NCBI GenBank assembly: GCA_000333815.1
Contig: CAPI01000019.1
Span: 1-64,000, forward strand
DNA from: [Collinsella] massiliensis
Lineage (GTDB): Bacteria > Actinomycetota > Coriobacteriia > Coriobacteriales > Coriobacteriaceae
Length of the DNA: 64,000 nucleotides
Direction: 5' to 3'
The notes beneath the pieces were generated by a model. That model had not been told where the DNA came from and searched no databases. It worked only from the letters and a program-made list of their open reading frames with translations. The position numbers and the translations under genes are program-made. Numbering within the stretch: the first letter of the stretch is position 1; each line of letters begins with the position of its first letter. Positions 52,156 through 60,468 of this stretch are shown piece by piece.

Positions 52156-53375
52156 GATCCATCCCCTTCTTTCGCACCCGGTACCACCCCTACACGTGGG
52201 ACACTCGCCCGAACTTCCCAGCCACCATCGGAAGATGGCCCCGCGAAGAGCATGCCGCCAGCCGTCTCGACGCGCCCGCGCATGCGCGCGATTCCCGTGC
52301 CCGCCGTACCGGCCCCTTCTTTCGGGGCTCCGTCGTCACGCACCGCGACCAAACAGGAGCCATCTGCAGCGTGATCCCACGAAACCGTGATACGGCTGGC
52401 ACGGCGCGCGTGACGCAAAACGTTCGTCACAGCTTCGCGCGTGACCGAAAAGACCAACTCAGCCTGGCCGGAATCACTCGACCGAACTCCGGTTTCGGTA
52501 AATGCAACCGTCAGCCCGGTTGACCGAGCGTGCTCGAGCACGGGCCGGATGCTATCCCATGAGCGCGTCTTTCCAAATGTCTCAGCGACAGCGCCTGTCC
52601 CATGCAGGGCAGAAATCTGTCGAACCGCGCGACGCGTATCGGCGAGCCCTTCGCGCGCAAGGCTGTTGATACTCGCCACCGCCGCTTCGAGCGTCTCATC
52701 TTCGACGGCTCCCATAAGCCCCTCGGAGAGCGCGATGATTGCCGTAAGGTCGTGTCCCACCGAGTCATGCAGCTCGCCGGCGATGCGGCTACGTGCCTCC
52801 GCCGCATCGCGCTCGCGCAACGCCTGTTCGCGCGCGCCTCGCTCCTCCTGGAGCTCACGTGCCGCCTGGCGCCTCGTCCACAGCGCGCGGGATACGAGCG
52901 CGAGGGCAGCGATGACCAAAAGCCACTCAAGATGCACAAGGGCGAGCGTCTTCTCGCCTGCAAAGTAGACGGGCGCCCAAAACGCGGCAACCGCTACGAC
53001 CGTTGCCACCACCGCCCGAGCATAATCCGCCCGTGCGATAACGCCGTACAGAAGAACCAAGAGCGGTACGCCCGTGTAGGCACCCCGGTCGACATGCGCG
53101 CACGCCGCCGCGCAAGCGCAGGCAACGGGCAATGCTCCAAGGGGATAGCGCTTCCGAAGAAAGACGCACCCGAGGATGGCGACAACGCACCCAATAAGCA
53201 GCCATAAGGACGCAGAATCGTAACCACTCGGCAGAAGAGAGACGTATCGAGTGAGGAAGATCGCTTCATGGATCACGCAGGCAACCGGTGCGACGAGCGC
53301 CCACTCTTTCGAGCTTTCCCAGCGCTCAACCGCCTGGGAAAAAGCGGCGCGCGCCGAATCGAGCTTGCCACCCAT
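52152..53375 (-). CDS. Sensor histidine kinase, NarL/LiaS type
   Basis: 407 residues from the ATG at 53375, after GGAGGTGGTGC. About six hydrophobic segments in the first 170 residues, no large extracytoplasmic loop, then a HisKA_3 region with phospho-His in AGELHDSVGHDLTAII and a HATPase domain (NVLRHARRASRITVSW, RDDGAP, GTGIARMRGRVE). It overlaps the response regulator by 4 bp. It is preceded by a hairpin that separates it from the YxeA-like gene, with which it may still share a transcript. Confidence 0.92.
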   Translation of the reverse strand: MGGKLDSARAAFSQAVERWESSKEWALVAPVACVIHEAIFLTRYVSLLPSGYDSASLWLLIGCVVAILGCVFLRKRYPLGALPVACACAAACAHVDRGAYTGVPLLVLLYGVIARADYARAVVATVVAVAAFWAPVYFAGEKTLALVHLEWLLVIAALALVSRALWTRRQAARELQEERGAREQALRERDAAEARSRIAGELHDSVGHDLTAIIALSEGLMGAVEDETLEAAVASINSLAREGLADTRRAVRQISALHGTGAVAETFGKTRSWDSIRPVLEHARSTGLTVAFTETGVRSSDSGQAELVFSVTREAVTNVLRHARRASRITVSWDHAADGSCLVAVRDDGAPKEGAGTAGTGIARMRGRVETAGGMLFAGPSSDGGWEVRASVPRVGVVPGAKEGDGS

Positions 53376-53411
53376 AGCACCACCTCCGTTTCGTCCCATT
53401 CTCTCACGCAC

Positions 53412-53447
53412 CCCTTCCGATGACGAGAAGCAGCGTCATCGGAAGGG
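53412..53447. terminator. Hairpin between transporter and two-component genes
   Basis: Perfect 14-bp stem, CCCTTCCGATGACG with CGTCATCGGAAGGG, and an 8-base loop. No T run follows on the minus strand, so it could be a partial terminator or an mRNA processing/attenuation point. Confidence 0.65.
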
Positions 53448-53568
53448 ACTTACAACCTCGAAATTGGCTTCAATCAACTTCTGAAACAGGTTCGTGAAGC
53501 ACTTGCCTAGCCGCCTCAGGAACATCATCCCAAGGCACTTCCTCCCACCCCCTGACACCTAAGAGCGG

Positions 53569-53874
53569 CTAGACGTCAAGCCGAAGGTATGCACCGTTAC
53601 GAAGCTCACGTGTGGTGAAGAAGCTCAGGCTCGCTGTCGACCCATCGTCCCTCACCCCCTCCAAACGATACTCGCAAACCATCTCTTCGCCGAACCTCTG
53701 GCGCGTTTCCTCGCTCGTTGGAGTGCATCGCTCGTTATCGACCTGAACGTAGTAGGTTCCGAGGTTCCAGCCAAATGCGTTTCCGAGCTCGCCAAGCGGT
53801 CCAGCAAGCACGAAGAGCAGCGCAGCCGCGATTAGGACGATGACGAGCGCACCAGCGCGCCGCGTGTTCCTCAT
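53569..53874 (-). CDS. YxeA family small secreted/membrane protein
   Basis: 101 residues from the ATG at 53874, with GGGGAAGGTG as upstream ribosome site. One N-terminal transmembrane segment (about 8-28), then an extracytoplasmic domain with WNLGTYYVQVDNERC and EYRLEGVRDDGSTASLSFFTTRELRNGAYLRLDV, matching the DUF1093/YxeA family. Family genes often sit next to lantibiotic-type ABC immunity or export systems, as here. Molecular function unknown. Confidence 0.75.
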   Translation of the reverse strand: MRNTRRAGALVIVLIAAALLFVLAGPLGELGNAFGWNLGTYYVQVDNERCTPTSEETRQRFGEEMVCEYRLEGVRDDGSTASLSFFTTRELRNGAYLRLDV

Positions 53875-53896
53875 TGGTTTGTCACCTTCCCCAGCA

Positions 53897-54637
53897 TCAC
53901 ATCGTTGCCACGACATCCCGACGCGAGAGCCGTCGACACGCCCATGCGAGGGCGCCTGAGATATATACGGCCGATAGGATCACGATCTGGATGACGCTCG
54001 CCATAGACAAATCGACCAGCTCGTTTGAGTTCATACCGGTCTGGAGCAGCGAGTAGGGCCAGATGTTACCGAAACCGGCAACGGTTGCGATAACGCCCGA
54101 AACGCCGCCGGCAAGCGCGATGCCAACCGGCGCGGCGAAATTGCGCACAACCATGGAGACGTCAAGCTGGATTGCCACGACCACGAGGGATCCCAGAATT
54201 CCGAGCACTACATACTCGGCGATCCGCGCTGCTGGAAACGCTCCGGGTACGCCGATTACCACGCCGCTGCCAACGTAGAACACCACGATCGAAATGAAGG
54301 CAAGAAGCGACATCAGCGATCCCACGCAGAACTTAGCAAGGACGAGATCGCGGATCGGAACAGGTTGCACCATGAATTCATTCCAGTTCGAACCCTGATG
54401 CTCCTGTCGCCAAAGAAAGGAACACCCCGCACCAAGAAGCGCTGGAAGAAAAAAGTAGCACACGAAAAGCGTCTGTTGAGTCCAAAGGTTCGCCCAACCG
54501 GGTGTGATAACCCCAAGGTTCGATTGATAGTTGGCGCAGCCGATGAGGGCGGATACTCCGGGCAACGCCACGAACACGATCCAGATTGGGGCACGGCGGA
54601 GTTTTACCAGCTCCGCCCGAATGCAAGAAGCAAGCAT
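53897..54637 (-). CDS. ABC-2 permease, lantibiotic-immunity type
   Basis: 246 residues from the ATG at 54637, after AAAGGAGCTCTAAC. Six hydrophobic segments, starting IRAELVKLRRAPIWIVFVALPGVSALIG and including FLWRQEHQGSNWNEFMVQPVP, a motif of the LanEG/MutG-type lantibiotic immunity permeases. It is the second permease of an ATPase-permease-permease operon, its start lying 1 bp beyond the stop of the first permease gene. Confidence 0.88.
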   Translation of the reverse strand: MLASCIRAELVKLRRAPIWIVFVALPGVSALIGCANYQSNLGVITPGWANLWTQQTLFVCYFFLPALLGAGCSFLWRQEHQGSNWNEFMVQPVPIRDLVLAKFCVGSLMSLLAFISIVVFYVGSGVVIGVPGAFPAARIAEYVVLGILGSLVVVAIQLDVSMVVRNFAAPVGIALAGGVSGVIATVAGFGNIWPYSLLQTGMNSNELVDLSMASVIQIVILSAVYISGALAWACRRLSRRDVVATM

Positions 54638-54638
54638 G

Positions 54639-55439
54639 TTAGAGCTCCTTTCTCGCGAAGGCACGCAGAGAAATCACGAACGTCGCAGCTGTGAGCAGGG
54701 CAATCAGGGCAAGGTACCCCACAGGCCAGGTGACGGTGCTCCAGGTAATCACTCCCGTTGCGGCGTTATACGACATCCCCACAGTGGACATGAGACCGAA
54801 ATATGAGCTCGGCACGAATACCGAGATTGCCGGCGGCAGATACATCGAGAAAAGGCCTAGGAACGAAAGCGCGACACCCACGACCAGCGGCACGAATTGG
54901 TTGGCAATGAACAGGCAGAGGCACTCCACAACCGTTGCCACGAAAAGGCACACGGCGAGCGTCGAGACCCAGAGCACGAAGCACTCTGACGCTGGAATGG
55001 ATTGAAAACCAAGACCGCCGCCGATCACCGAGGCCGCTGCAACCTCAACGGTCACCACTACTGCAAGCACAAGAGCGCAGGTGAGCCACTTCGCGCAAAA
55101 GAGATCCTCAGCGCGCTCCATGGTGAGAAGCTGCTTCCATGTATTCGCACGGTTCTCCACATCACAGACAGTCGAAGCGACCACGGCGGAGAGTAGCGGG
55201 AGAAACACCGCGTTGACCGTGGGCAAGCTGTAGAGCAGCACGCGATAGTCGGTCGTAACCTCCACTTGCCGCGCCGATTGATAGCCAAACCACAAGAGAA
55301 GCACACCGAGCATGGCAGCACAGATGAGCCAGAGGTGTTTACGCTTGCTCTTCTCGAACTCGAGAATGACCTGACGCACCATCCCAGGTCGACGCGCGGC
55401 AGGCGGGATGATCTGCAGTGCGTCCTTATCGCCCGTCAT
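54639..55439 (-). CDS. ABC-2 permease, lantibiotic-immunity type
   Basis: 266 residues. Six hydrophobic segments, with RANTWKQLLTMERAEDLFCAKW in the cytoplasmic loop; this NTWKQLLT-like segment is typical of LanE/MutE immunity permeases. Its start overlaps the ATPase stop (ATGA). A homologue of the other permease with limited identity, forming a heterodimeric membrane part. Confidence 0.88.
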   Translation of the reverse strand: MTGDKDALQIIPPAARRPGMVRQVILEFEKSKRKHLWLICAAMLGVLLLWFGYQSARQVEVTTDYRVLLYSLPTVNAVFLPLLSAVVASTVCDVENRANTWKQLLTMERAEDLFCAKWLTCALVLAVVVTVEVAAASVIGGGLGFQSIPASECFVLWVSTLAVCLFVATVVECLCLFIANQFVPLVVGVALSFLGLFSMYLPPAISVFVPSSYFGLMSTVGMSYNAATGVITWSTVTWPVGYLALIALLTAATFVISLRAFARKEL

Positions 55440-56464
55440 AACGTCTCCTCCATCCCGGTAATCGCAAGGAAGATGTCCTCGAGCGAGTCTTCATGCTCCT
55501 CCATTCGAATGATGCCAACGCCGCGTTCGGCGAGGCACAAGCTCATCCGAGCGGCCACGGCATCGTCTACCGCCTTGATACGTAGGTAGGAGGCATCGTC
55601 CGGATCAGCCTGCGCGCCAGATAAGAGCTCAAGCGCATGTGCATTGTCCGTAGTGCGCAGAGCGATCCAGTGCCTGCCGCGGGCATGAAGATCTGCAAGC
55701 GGTCCCTGCCACACCATCTGACCTTTGCGGATAATCCCGACATGGTCAGCCATCTGGTCGACTTCGGAAAGCAAGTGGCTGGAAACAACGACGGTCATAT
55801 CGAACATGCGCGGAAGATCTTTGATGAGGGCGCGAATCTCATGAATGCCCGAGGGATCGAGACCGTTGGTCGGCTCGTCGAGCAAAAGCAAAGGCGGTTT
55901 GCCCATGAGCGCAGCAGCGATGCCGAGGCGTTGCCGCATACCGAGCGAGTAGTTCCCAACGCGCTTCCGTCTGAGCGACGGATCGTCAAGACGGACGATT
56001 TTCAGCACCTCGTCGATCTCGGACTTGGGTAGGCCTCGCAGCTGGCGCACGATTTCAAGGTTTTCGCGAGCCGTAAGGTGCGGGTAACAGCTTGGACTCT
56101 CGATGAGTGAGCCCACATGCCGCAGAACCTCGAGTCGGTTTTTCGGTGTGAGCGGTGTGCCGAGGATCGTTGCCGACCCCTCCGTGGGATGCGCGAGACC
56201 AAGAAGCATCTTCATGGTGGTCGACTTGCCGGCGCCATTCGGTCCCAGGAAACCATAAACCGCTCGCTCAGGGACGGCGAGGCTCACACGATCGACCACG
56301 CAAGCATCCCCATAGCGTTTGGTGAGCCCCGTTGTGGTCACCGCCATACGGTCGCGGGGCTCAAAAGAAGTGTTCGTGGCGCGCCGCGCGAAACCGGCTC
56401 CTCCTCGGCGCGGCTCGGACGATATGCCCAGCCGCTCGACGGGATACATGACGCTACCTACCAT
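55436..56464 (-). CDS. ABC transporter ATP-binding protein, bacteriocin immunity type
   Basis: 342 residues from the ATG at 56464, which follows GAAGGGAGAATCGGG; a Met at position 40 starts the usual ABC sequence but has no ribosome site, so a 39-residue N-terminal extension seems real. Walker A GPNGAGKST, signature YSLGMRQRLGIA, Walker B LLLLDEPTNGLD, SSHLLSEVD. Together with two permeases it makes an exporter that likely protects against antimicrobial peptides, by analogy with LanFEG. No lantibiotic precursor gene is visible nearby, so immunity or sensing of foreign peptides is more likely than production. Confidence 0.9.
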   Translation of the reverse strand: MVGSVMYPVERLGISSEPRRGGAGFARRATNTSFEPRDRMAVTTTGLTKRYGDACVVDRVSLAVPERAVYGFLGPNGAGKSTTMKMLLGLAHPTEGSATILGTPLTPKNRLEVLRHVGSLIESPSCYPHLTARENLEIVRQLRGLPKSEIDEVLKIVRLDDPSLRRKRVGNYSLGMRQRLGIAAALMGKPPLLLLDEPTNGLDPSGIHEIRALIKDLPRMFDMTVVVSSHLLSEVDQMADHVGIIRKGQMVWQGPLADLHARGRHWIALRTTDNAHALELLSGAQADPDDASYLRIKAVDDAVAARMSLCLAERGVGIIRMEEHEDSLEDIFLAITGMEETL

Positions 56465-56628
56465 CCCGATTCTCCCTTCTCATACGTTGCGGTACGCCGC
56501 CATTGTGCTCGCGACGAAGGGAGAAGCTGGATTCACAAAGGCGATTGGCATCCCAGGGTGACAGGAGGCAGACGATGCCGCCATCTTCAAGGGCGAGAAC
56601 CGAAACGATATACCCGAACCGCCGCGCG

Positions 56629-57615
56629 CTACTCCACCGGCAGGTACGTGTCGAGGTACTGTTCGACCGTCTCCATCCACTGCCGGTACACGGCGTTATC
56701 GTTCTGCAGACCATGGCCGGAGTGGGGGCACTCAAAGTAGCGGTAGTCCACGCCGTTCTCCTCGAGCGCGGCCTTGAGGCGCAGGGACGCCTTGAACGGC
56801 TGGACGCGGTCGTGCGTGCCATAGGCAACCACGGTCGCCGGCGCATTCGGCGCGACCCAATCAGCCGCGGAGATGGGCTTCACGCGCTCAAGGTACGCGC
56901 CGCTCTCGACCTCCTCGACCGGGATGAGCTCCCCGAGCATCGCGCTGAACAGGGCTGCGGCGGACTGGCGGCTCTCATCCGTGTTCCGGTCGAGCCCGTA
57001 GTTGTCCCAGTCCTCCGTGTGGAAGCAGGACGGGCCGACCGCCCCGAAGGTGAGGACGACGGGCACGGGCGCGTCCGCCGCGTCGCGATAGGCGTAGAGC
57101 ATGGCGAGGGTGTGCCCGGCGGATCCGCCCGCGATGGCCATCTTGTCGATTGAGTAGCCTGCCTGTGCGGCCGCCTCGACCACCCGCGGGATGGCGGCCT
57201 TGATCTCGTTGGATTGCGTGAGGACGCTCGCGCTGTTGGTCTCGGTGCGCAGCGTGTAGTTGATGCCGCAGGCGACGTAGCCCTTGCTGCAGAGCCACGC
57301 GAGCGTTCCCTCGTCATCGCTCTTGTCGCCCGAGGTGAAGCCGCCCGCGTGGAGGTAGACCACGAGGCCATAGTGCTCCTTGGTATCGTCCTTCGGCAGG
57401 TAGAGGTCGAACGTGTTGGCCTCGCCGTCGCCGTAGGGGATGTCCACCTTCCGCGTGCCGAGCTCGTCGCTCCAGGTGACGCTGTACGCCTGCGCCCATG
57501 CGGGCTTGATGACGAACTTCGACGCGACGCCGCCGATGAAGGCGACGACGAAGATCAAGATCCCGATTCCCACCGACATGGCGCGCGGCCCCTTTCCTTT
57601 CGTTGTGCGGCTCAT
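56629..57615 (-). CDS. Membrane-anchored alpha/beta hydrolase (BD-FAE/esterase-like)
   Basis: 328 residues. A single N-terminal transmembrane anchor (about 12-32) precedes an alpha/beta hydrolase: oxyanion HAGGF, nucleophile IAGGSAGH (Ser in GGSAG), Asp in YGTHDRVQPF, His in CPHSGHG. This is the carboxylesterase/lipase type with the HGG motif. It likely acts at the outer membrane face on ester substrates. GGAGGAAACTTCC lies before the ATG. Its start overlaps the 44-residue membrane peptide gene upstream. Confidence 0.85.
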   Translation of the reverse strand: MSRTTKGKGPRAMSVGIGILIFVVAFIGGVASKFVIKPAWAQAYSVTWSDELGTRKVDIPYGDGEANTFDLYLPKDDTKEHYGLVVYLHAGGFTSGDKSDDEGTLAWLCSKGYVACGINYTLRTETNSASVLTQSNEIKAAIPRVVEAAAQAGYSIDKMAIAGGSAGHTLAMLYAYRDAADAPVPVVLTFGAVGPSCFHTEDWDNYGLDRNTDESRQSAAALFSAMLGELIPVEEVESGAYLERVKPISAADWVAPNAPATVVAYGTHDRVQPFKASLRLKAALEENGVDYRYFECPHSGHGLQNDNAVYRQWMETVEQYLDTYLPVE

Positions 57616-57746
57616 AGGAAGTTTCCTCCGAACAGCGTGCCCCCGAGCAGTAGGTTCAGCACCGCGCGGACTGCGAGCCTGCCGAGGAGGAAGGCGGGGA
57701 CGGCGATGGCGAGCGCGATGAGCAATCGTTGCTGCATGAGCGTCAT
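57612..57746 (-). CDS. 44-residue membrane peptide
   Basis: A small ORF from the ATG at 57746, after AAGGAGTCCGC, giving a peptide with one strong hydrophobic segment (LLIALAIAVPAFLLGRLAV) and a Gly/Phe-rich end. Its stop overlaps the start of the hydrolase gene by 4 bp (ATGA), so the two are translationally coupled. The good ribosome site, coupling and helix argue for a real product, perhaps a partner or stabiliser of the hydrolase. Confidence 0.65.
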   Translation of the reverse strand: MTLMQQRLLIALAIAVPAFLLGRLAVRAVLNLLLGGTLFGGNFL

Positions 57747-57831
57747 GCGGACTCCTTGCGGTCGATGATGGCCGCGGCCGGGGCGGGCGCGGCGCATTGC
57801 TGCGTTCTGGTGGTGATACAACTGTTTCAGC

Positions 57832-57845
57832 GATACAATCGTATC
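57832..57845. promoter_or_regulatory. Palindromic operator for TetR gene
   Basis: GATAC-AATC-GTATC is a perfect 5-bp-arm dyad 35 bp before the TetR start, with a further GATACAAC half-site 18 bp upstream, in the divergent spacer with the hydrolase operon. Probable TetR autoregulatory site controlling both directions. Confidence 0.55.
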
Positions 57846-57879
57846 ATCGAGCTGCCGAATTGCGATGGAGGGTCACCAA

Positions 57880-58422
57880 ATGGGACAAACCGGGGCGTCT
57901 GTATCGCCGATGAGCAACAGGGGACGGAACACGTACGTGCGGACGCACATCACCGCGACGCTGCTGCAGCTGCTACGGGAGCGCCCGCTCGAGGCGATCT
58001 CCATCAGCGAAATCTGCTCCCGCGCCGGCGTCGGCCGGGCGTCCTTCTACCGGAATTTCGCCAGCAAGGAAGCCGTGCTTGAGGAACGTGTCCACGAGCT
58101 GTTCCAAGATTGGGCGAATACGAGCGAAGGGGGCGCGGGGGTCGCGAGCGCACCGCTGAGCGAGCTGCTGCGGTCGCTCTTCGCCCGGTTCGAGAAGCAC
58201 CGGGATTTCTACGCGCTGCTCAACGAGCGCGGCCTCATGTTCCTCGTGAAGGATGCCGTCATCGAGCTCTTCGGCCCCAAACCGGAGCAGCCGAAAGAGG
58301 AGGCGTACGCGCGCGCCTATTTCGCCTACGCCCTGTACGGCTGGATCGAGGTCTGGTTCCAGCGGGGCATGCGCGAGTCCGCCGAGGAGATCGCGGAGAT
58401 GTTCCAGCGGCAGGGGCTGTAG
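57880..58422 (+). CDS. TetR/AcrR family regulator
   Basis: 180 residues from the ATG at 57880, after GGAGGGTCACCAA (an ATG at 57865 overlaps that site). The helix-turn-helix (TATLLQLLRERPLEAISISEICSRAGVGRASFYRNFASKEAVLEE) is followed by a TetR_C_7-like ligand domain ending in YALYGWIEVWFQRGMRESAEEIAEMF. It is divergent from the membrane peptide-hydrolase operon and probably controls it. Just behind it are remnants of another TetR and an MFS gene. Confidence 0.9.
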   Translation: MGQTGASVSPMSNRGRNTYVRTHITATLLQLLRERPLEAISISEICSRAGVGRASFYRNFASKEAVLEERVHELFQDWANTSEGGAGVASAPLSELLRSLFARFEKHRDFYALLNERGLMFLVKDAVIELFGPKPEQPKEEAYARAYFAYALYGWIEVWFQRGMRESAEEIAEMFQRQGL

Positions 58423-58436
58423 CCGGTGCGCGGGGA

Positions 58437-58595
58437 GGCCGGCGACTCCGTTTGGTGCGCAGCATGCTGCACGGCTTCGCCTCGCTGGAGCACCAGGGGT
58501 ACCTGAGCCATTTCGATCCCCCGGCGGAGGAGAGCTACCGGTTTGCCATCGACCGCGCCTGCGAGATGCTCGAGCGCGCAGAGGAGCTGAGCTAG
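58437..58595 (+). pseudogene. TetR regulator, C-terminal fragment
   Basis: Following the intact TetR gene, the plus-strand frame ending at 58595 reads LRLVRSMLHGFASLEHQGYL and then DRACEMLERAEELS. This resembles the C-terminal WHG/TetR_C_33 domain of another TetR protein. It has no helix-turn-helix part. Its stop abuts the ATG of the MFS fragment, as in a former tetR-MFS operon. Confidence 0.65.
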
Positions 58596-58943
58596 ATGGG
58601 CGCGGCGCGTGAGGATGCCCGCGTGCGCGGGGCGGGAAGGCTCATGATCCCCGTCCTCATGACGGGCGCGTTTCTGGGATCGCTCAGCCAGAACATGCTC
58701 GCCTCGGCGCTCGCGGCGATCATCGATGAGTTCGGCGTCAGCGCGCTCGTGGGCCAGTGGCTCACCACGGTCTACCTGCTCATGGTGGGCGTGGTCTCCG
58801 CGCTCACCGCGACGCTCTTCCAGCGGGTGCGCACGCGCCGGCTGCTCGAGTGCTCGCTCGCGCTCTTCGCCGCCGGATGCCTCGCGGCCATCGTCGCCCC
58901 GTCGTTCTGGACGCTGCTCATCGCGCGCCATCCAATCAGATAG
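58596..58943 (+). pseudogene. MFS transporter, N-terminal fragment
   Basis: 115 residues that begin a DHA2-type drug/H+ antiporter: LMTGAFLGSLSQNMLASALAAIIDEF, QWLTTVYLLMVGVVSALTATLFQRVRTRRLLECSLALFAAGCL and FWTLLIAR. The family normally continues with an LQGxGAG motif and nine or more further helices, but the frame breaks off at LLIAR and ends three codons later. Directly downstream lies an AT-richer gene on the other strand, so the transporter was cut by a recombination event here. Confidence 0.82.
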
Positions 58944-58952
58944 TCCCCTGCG

Positions 58953-60182
58953 CTACTTTGTATCCGCTAGGAAGATTGGATTGCGGATGGCGGCACGTCG
59001 GACGCTTCCATATTCGTCTTTCGCCAGTCTCATTAGTACTTCGTGAGGAGTTGATGGGTTTCCCGCGATGACACTGCGTATGTCGTCGTTCTCGTCGCTT
59101 GCGAGGCGCACTATGGCGTCTGGGGGGCAGGAGGGGTTGCCGGCGACAGGCTCGCGAACTCTCCAGTCTCTATCGTCTGCAAAGCGCTCGAGAATCTTCG
59201 GAGGGCAAGAGGGGTTGCCGGCGATCGCTAGACAGGTAAGGTAGCCCGCGTCTTTCACAAGATGTTCAAGGATGTCCGGGGGACAGGTGGGGTTGTCGGC
59301 AACGGCGAAACGCATATCCTCATCCTGACCTTCGGCAAGGTGCCTGATGACGCTCTGCGGACAGGAGGGGTTGCCGGCGGCTTGTAAGCGTACGGAAGCC
59401 TCCTCGTCCTTCAGTAGGCGCATGAGGGCGTTTTGCGGACAGGAGGGGTTAGCGGCGACGCACCAGCGCACGTAATCGTCTTCGTCCTCCGAGAGGCGTA
59501 CGAGAACGTTCGGTGGACAGACGGGACTGCTGGCAATCCAATTTTGCACATCATAGCAGCGTTCATCTCGCTCTTTCTCGGAGTATTCAAATTCGTCTTC
59601 ATCCTTCGAAATCATACCGTAGCCATCCGGCGGAAGGGAGGGATTGAAATCGCGAGTTTCATTCATGATTTGATCCCAGTCAAATGCGAGGCACTCGAAG
59701 GCGTCCGGCGGAAAAGAAGGATTACGAACAGCAACCTCGGCAGCGTCCTCGTCATAGCTGAACACGAGATACTTGAGAATGTCCGGCGGGCAGGAAGGGT
59801 TTTTAGCGAGGTTGTAGTCCAGATAGCCGCCCTTATTTTCTGCGAGTCGCGTGAGGGCGTCTTGCGGGCAGGAGGGGTTACCGGCGACGTGGGCACGAAC
59901 CCAAGAATCGCTGTCGGTCTCAAGATGCGCGAGAACGTCTTGCGGGCAGGCGGGGTTGCCGGCGACGCCGGCGCGAACCCAAGAATCGCTGTCAATCGCA
60001 AGGCGTCTGAGAAGTGTCTTGGGGCATTTGGGGTTTTGAGCGAACGCAGCAATTGTACTGTCTTCGGAGAGGATGTCGGAAAGTATGTCGAAGGCATCTC
60101 GAGGAAGCAGCCCGCTTTCGAGTGCCTCAGATAATGCTTCCTTGCGGTAGGCAACCTTGCCACTCGCATCCATTACGTCCAT
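58953..60182 (-). CDS. Leucine-rich-repeat-variant/HEAT-like repeat protein with cysteine ladder
   Basis: 409 residues made of about 13-14 repeats of roughly 24-28 residues with the consensus VAGNPSCPxxxLxRLAxDxDxxVR. NPSCP or a close variant occurs in nearly every repeat. This matches the LRV (leucine-rich repeat variant) or HEAT-like solenoid families. A short N-terminal helix region (1-45) precedes the repeats. The regularly spaced Cys-Pro pairs form a ladder along the solenoid. A GGGAGAGCT site precedes the ATG. Base composition is lower in GC than the flanks, suggesting horizontal gain. The function is unknown; protein binding is likely. Confidence 0.85.
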   Translation of the reverse strand: MDVMDASGKVAYRKEALSEALESGLLPRDAFDILSDILSEDSTIAAFAQNPKCPKTLLRRLAIDSDSWVRAGVAGNPACPQDVLAHLETDSDSWVRAHVAGNPSCPQDALTRLAENKGGYLDYNLAKNPSCPPDILKYLVFSYDEDAAEVAVRNPSFPPDAFECLAFDWDQIMNETRDFNPSLPPDGYGMISKDEDEFEYSEKERDERCYDVQNWIASSPVCPPNVLVRLSEDEDDYVRWCVAANPSCPQNALMRLLKDEEASVRLQAAGNPSCPQSVIRHLAEGQDEDMRFAVADNPTCPPDILEHLVKDAGYLTCLAIAGNPSCPPKILERFADDRDWRVREPVAGNPSCPPDAIVRLASDENDDIRSVIAGNPSTPHEVLMRLAKDEYGSVRRAAIRNPIFLADTK

Positions 60183-60468
60183 AGCTCTCCCATGCTCTCA
60201 ACCAGCAAGACTCATACTTCGGCTGCTTGTTTCCGTCTGTCGTTGCTGTCCTTAATTTGAGAACCCCGCACCATTCTTCGCTCTTAAGCTTGCGCACTGC
60301 CATTTGCTGTGTTTGCCCATGCGGTGCCACGCTCACTTTCGTGGTGTACTGCAGCTTTCGTTTGGTGAAGATGGTACACCACATACACACCAAAAGAAGG
60401 AAACGCCCTGAATCGCAATTGAAACATGGCGTTTGAACTGGTGTTTTATTTAGTACGGGAAAACCATT

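Noticed and set aside
60127-60393. 88-codon minus-strand ORF upstream of the repeat protein
   Set aside because: It overlaps the repeat-protein start, lacks a ribosome site and resembles no family I know; probably chance in an AT-richer spacer.
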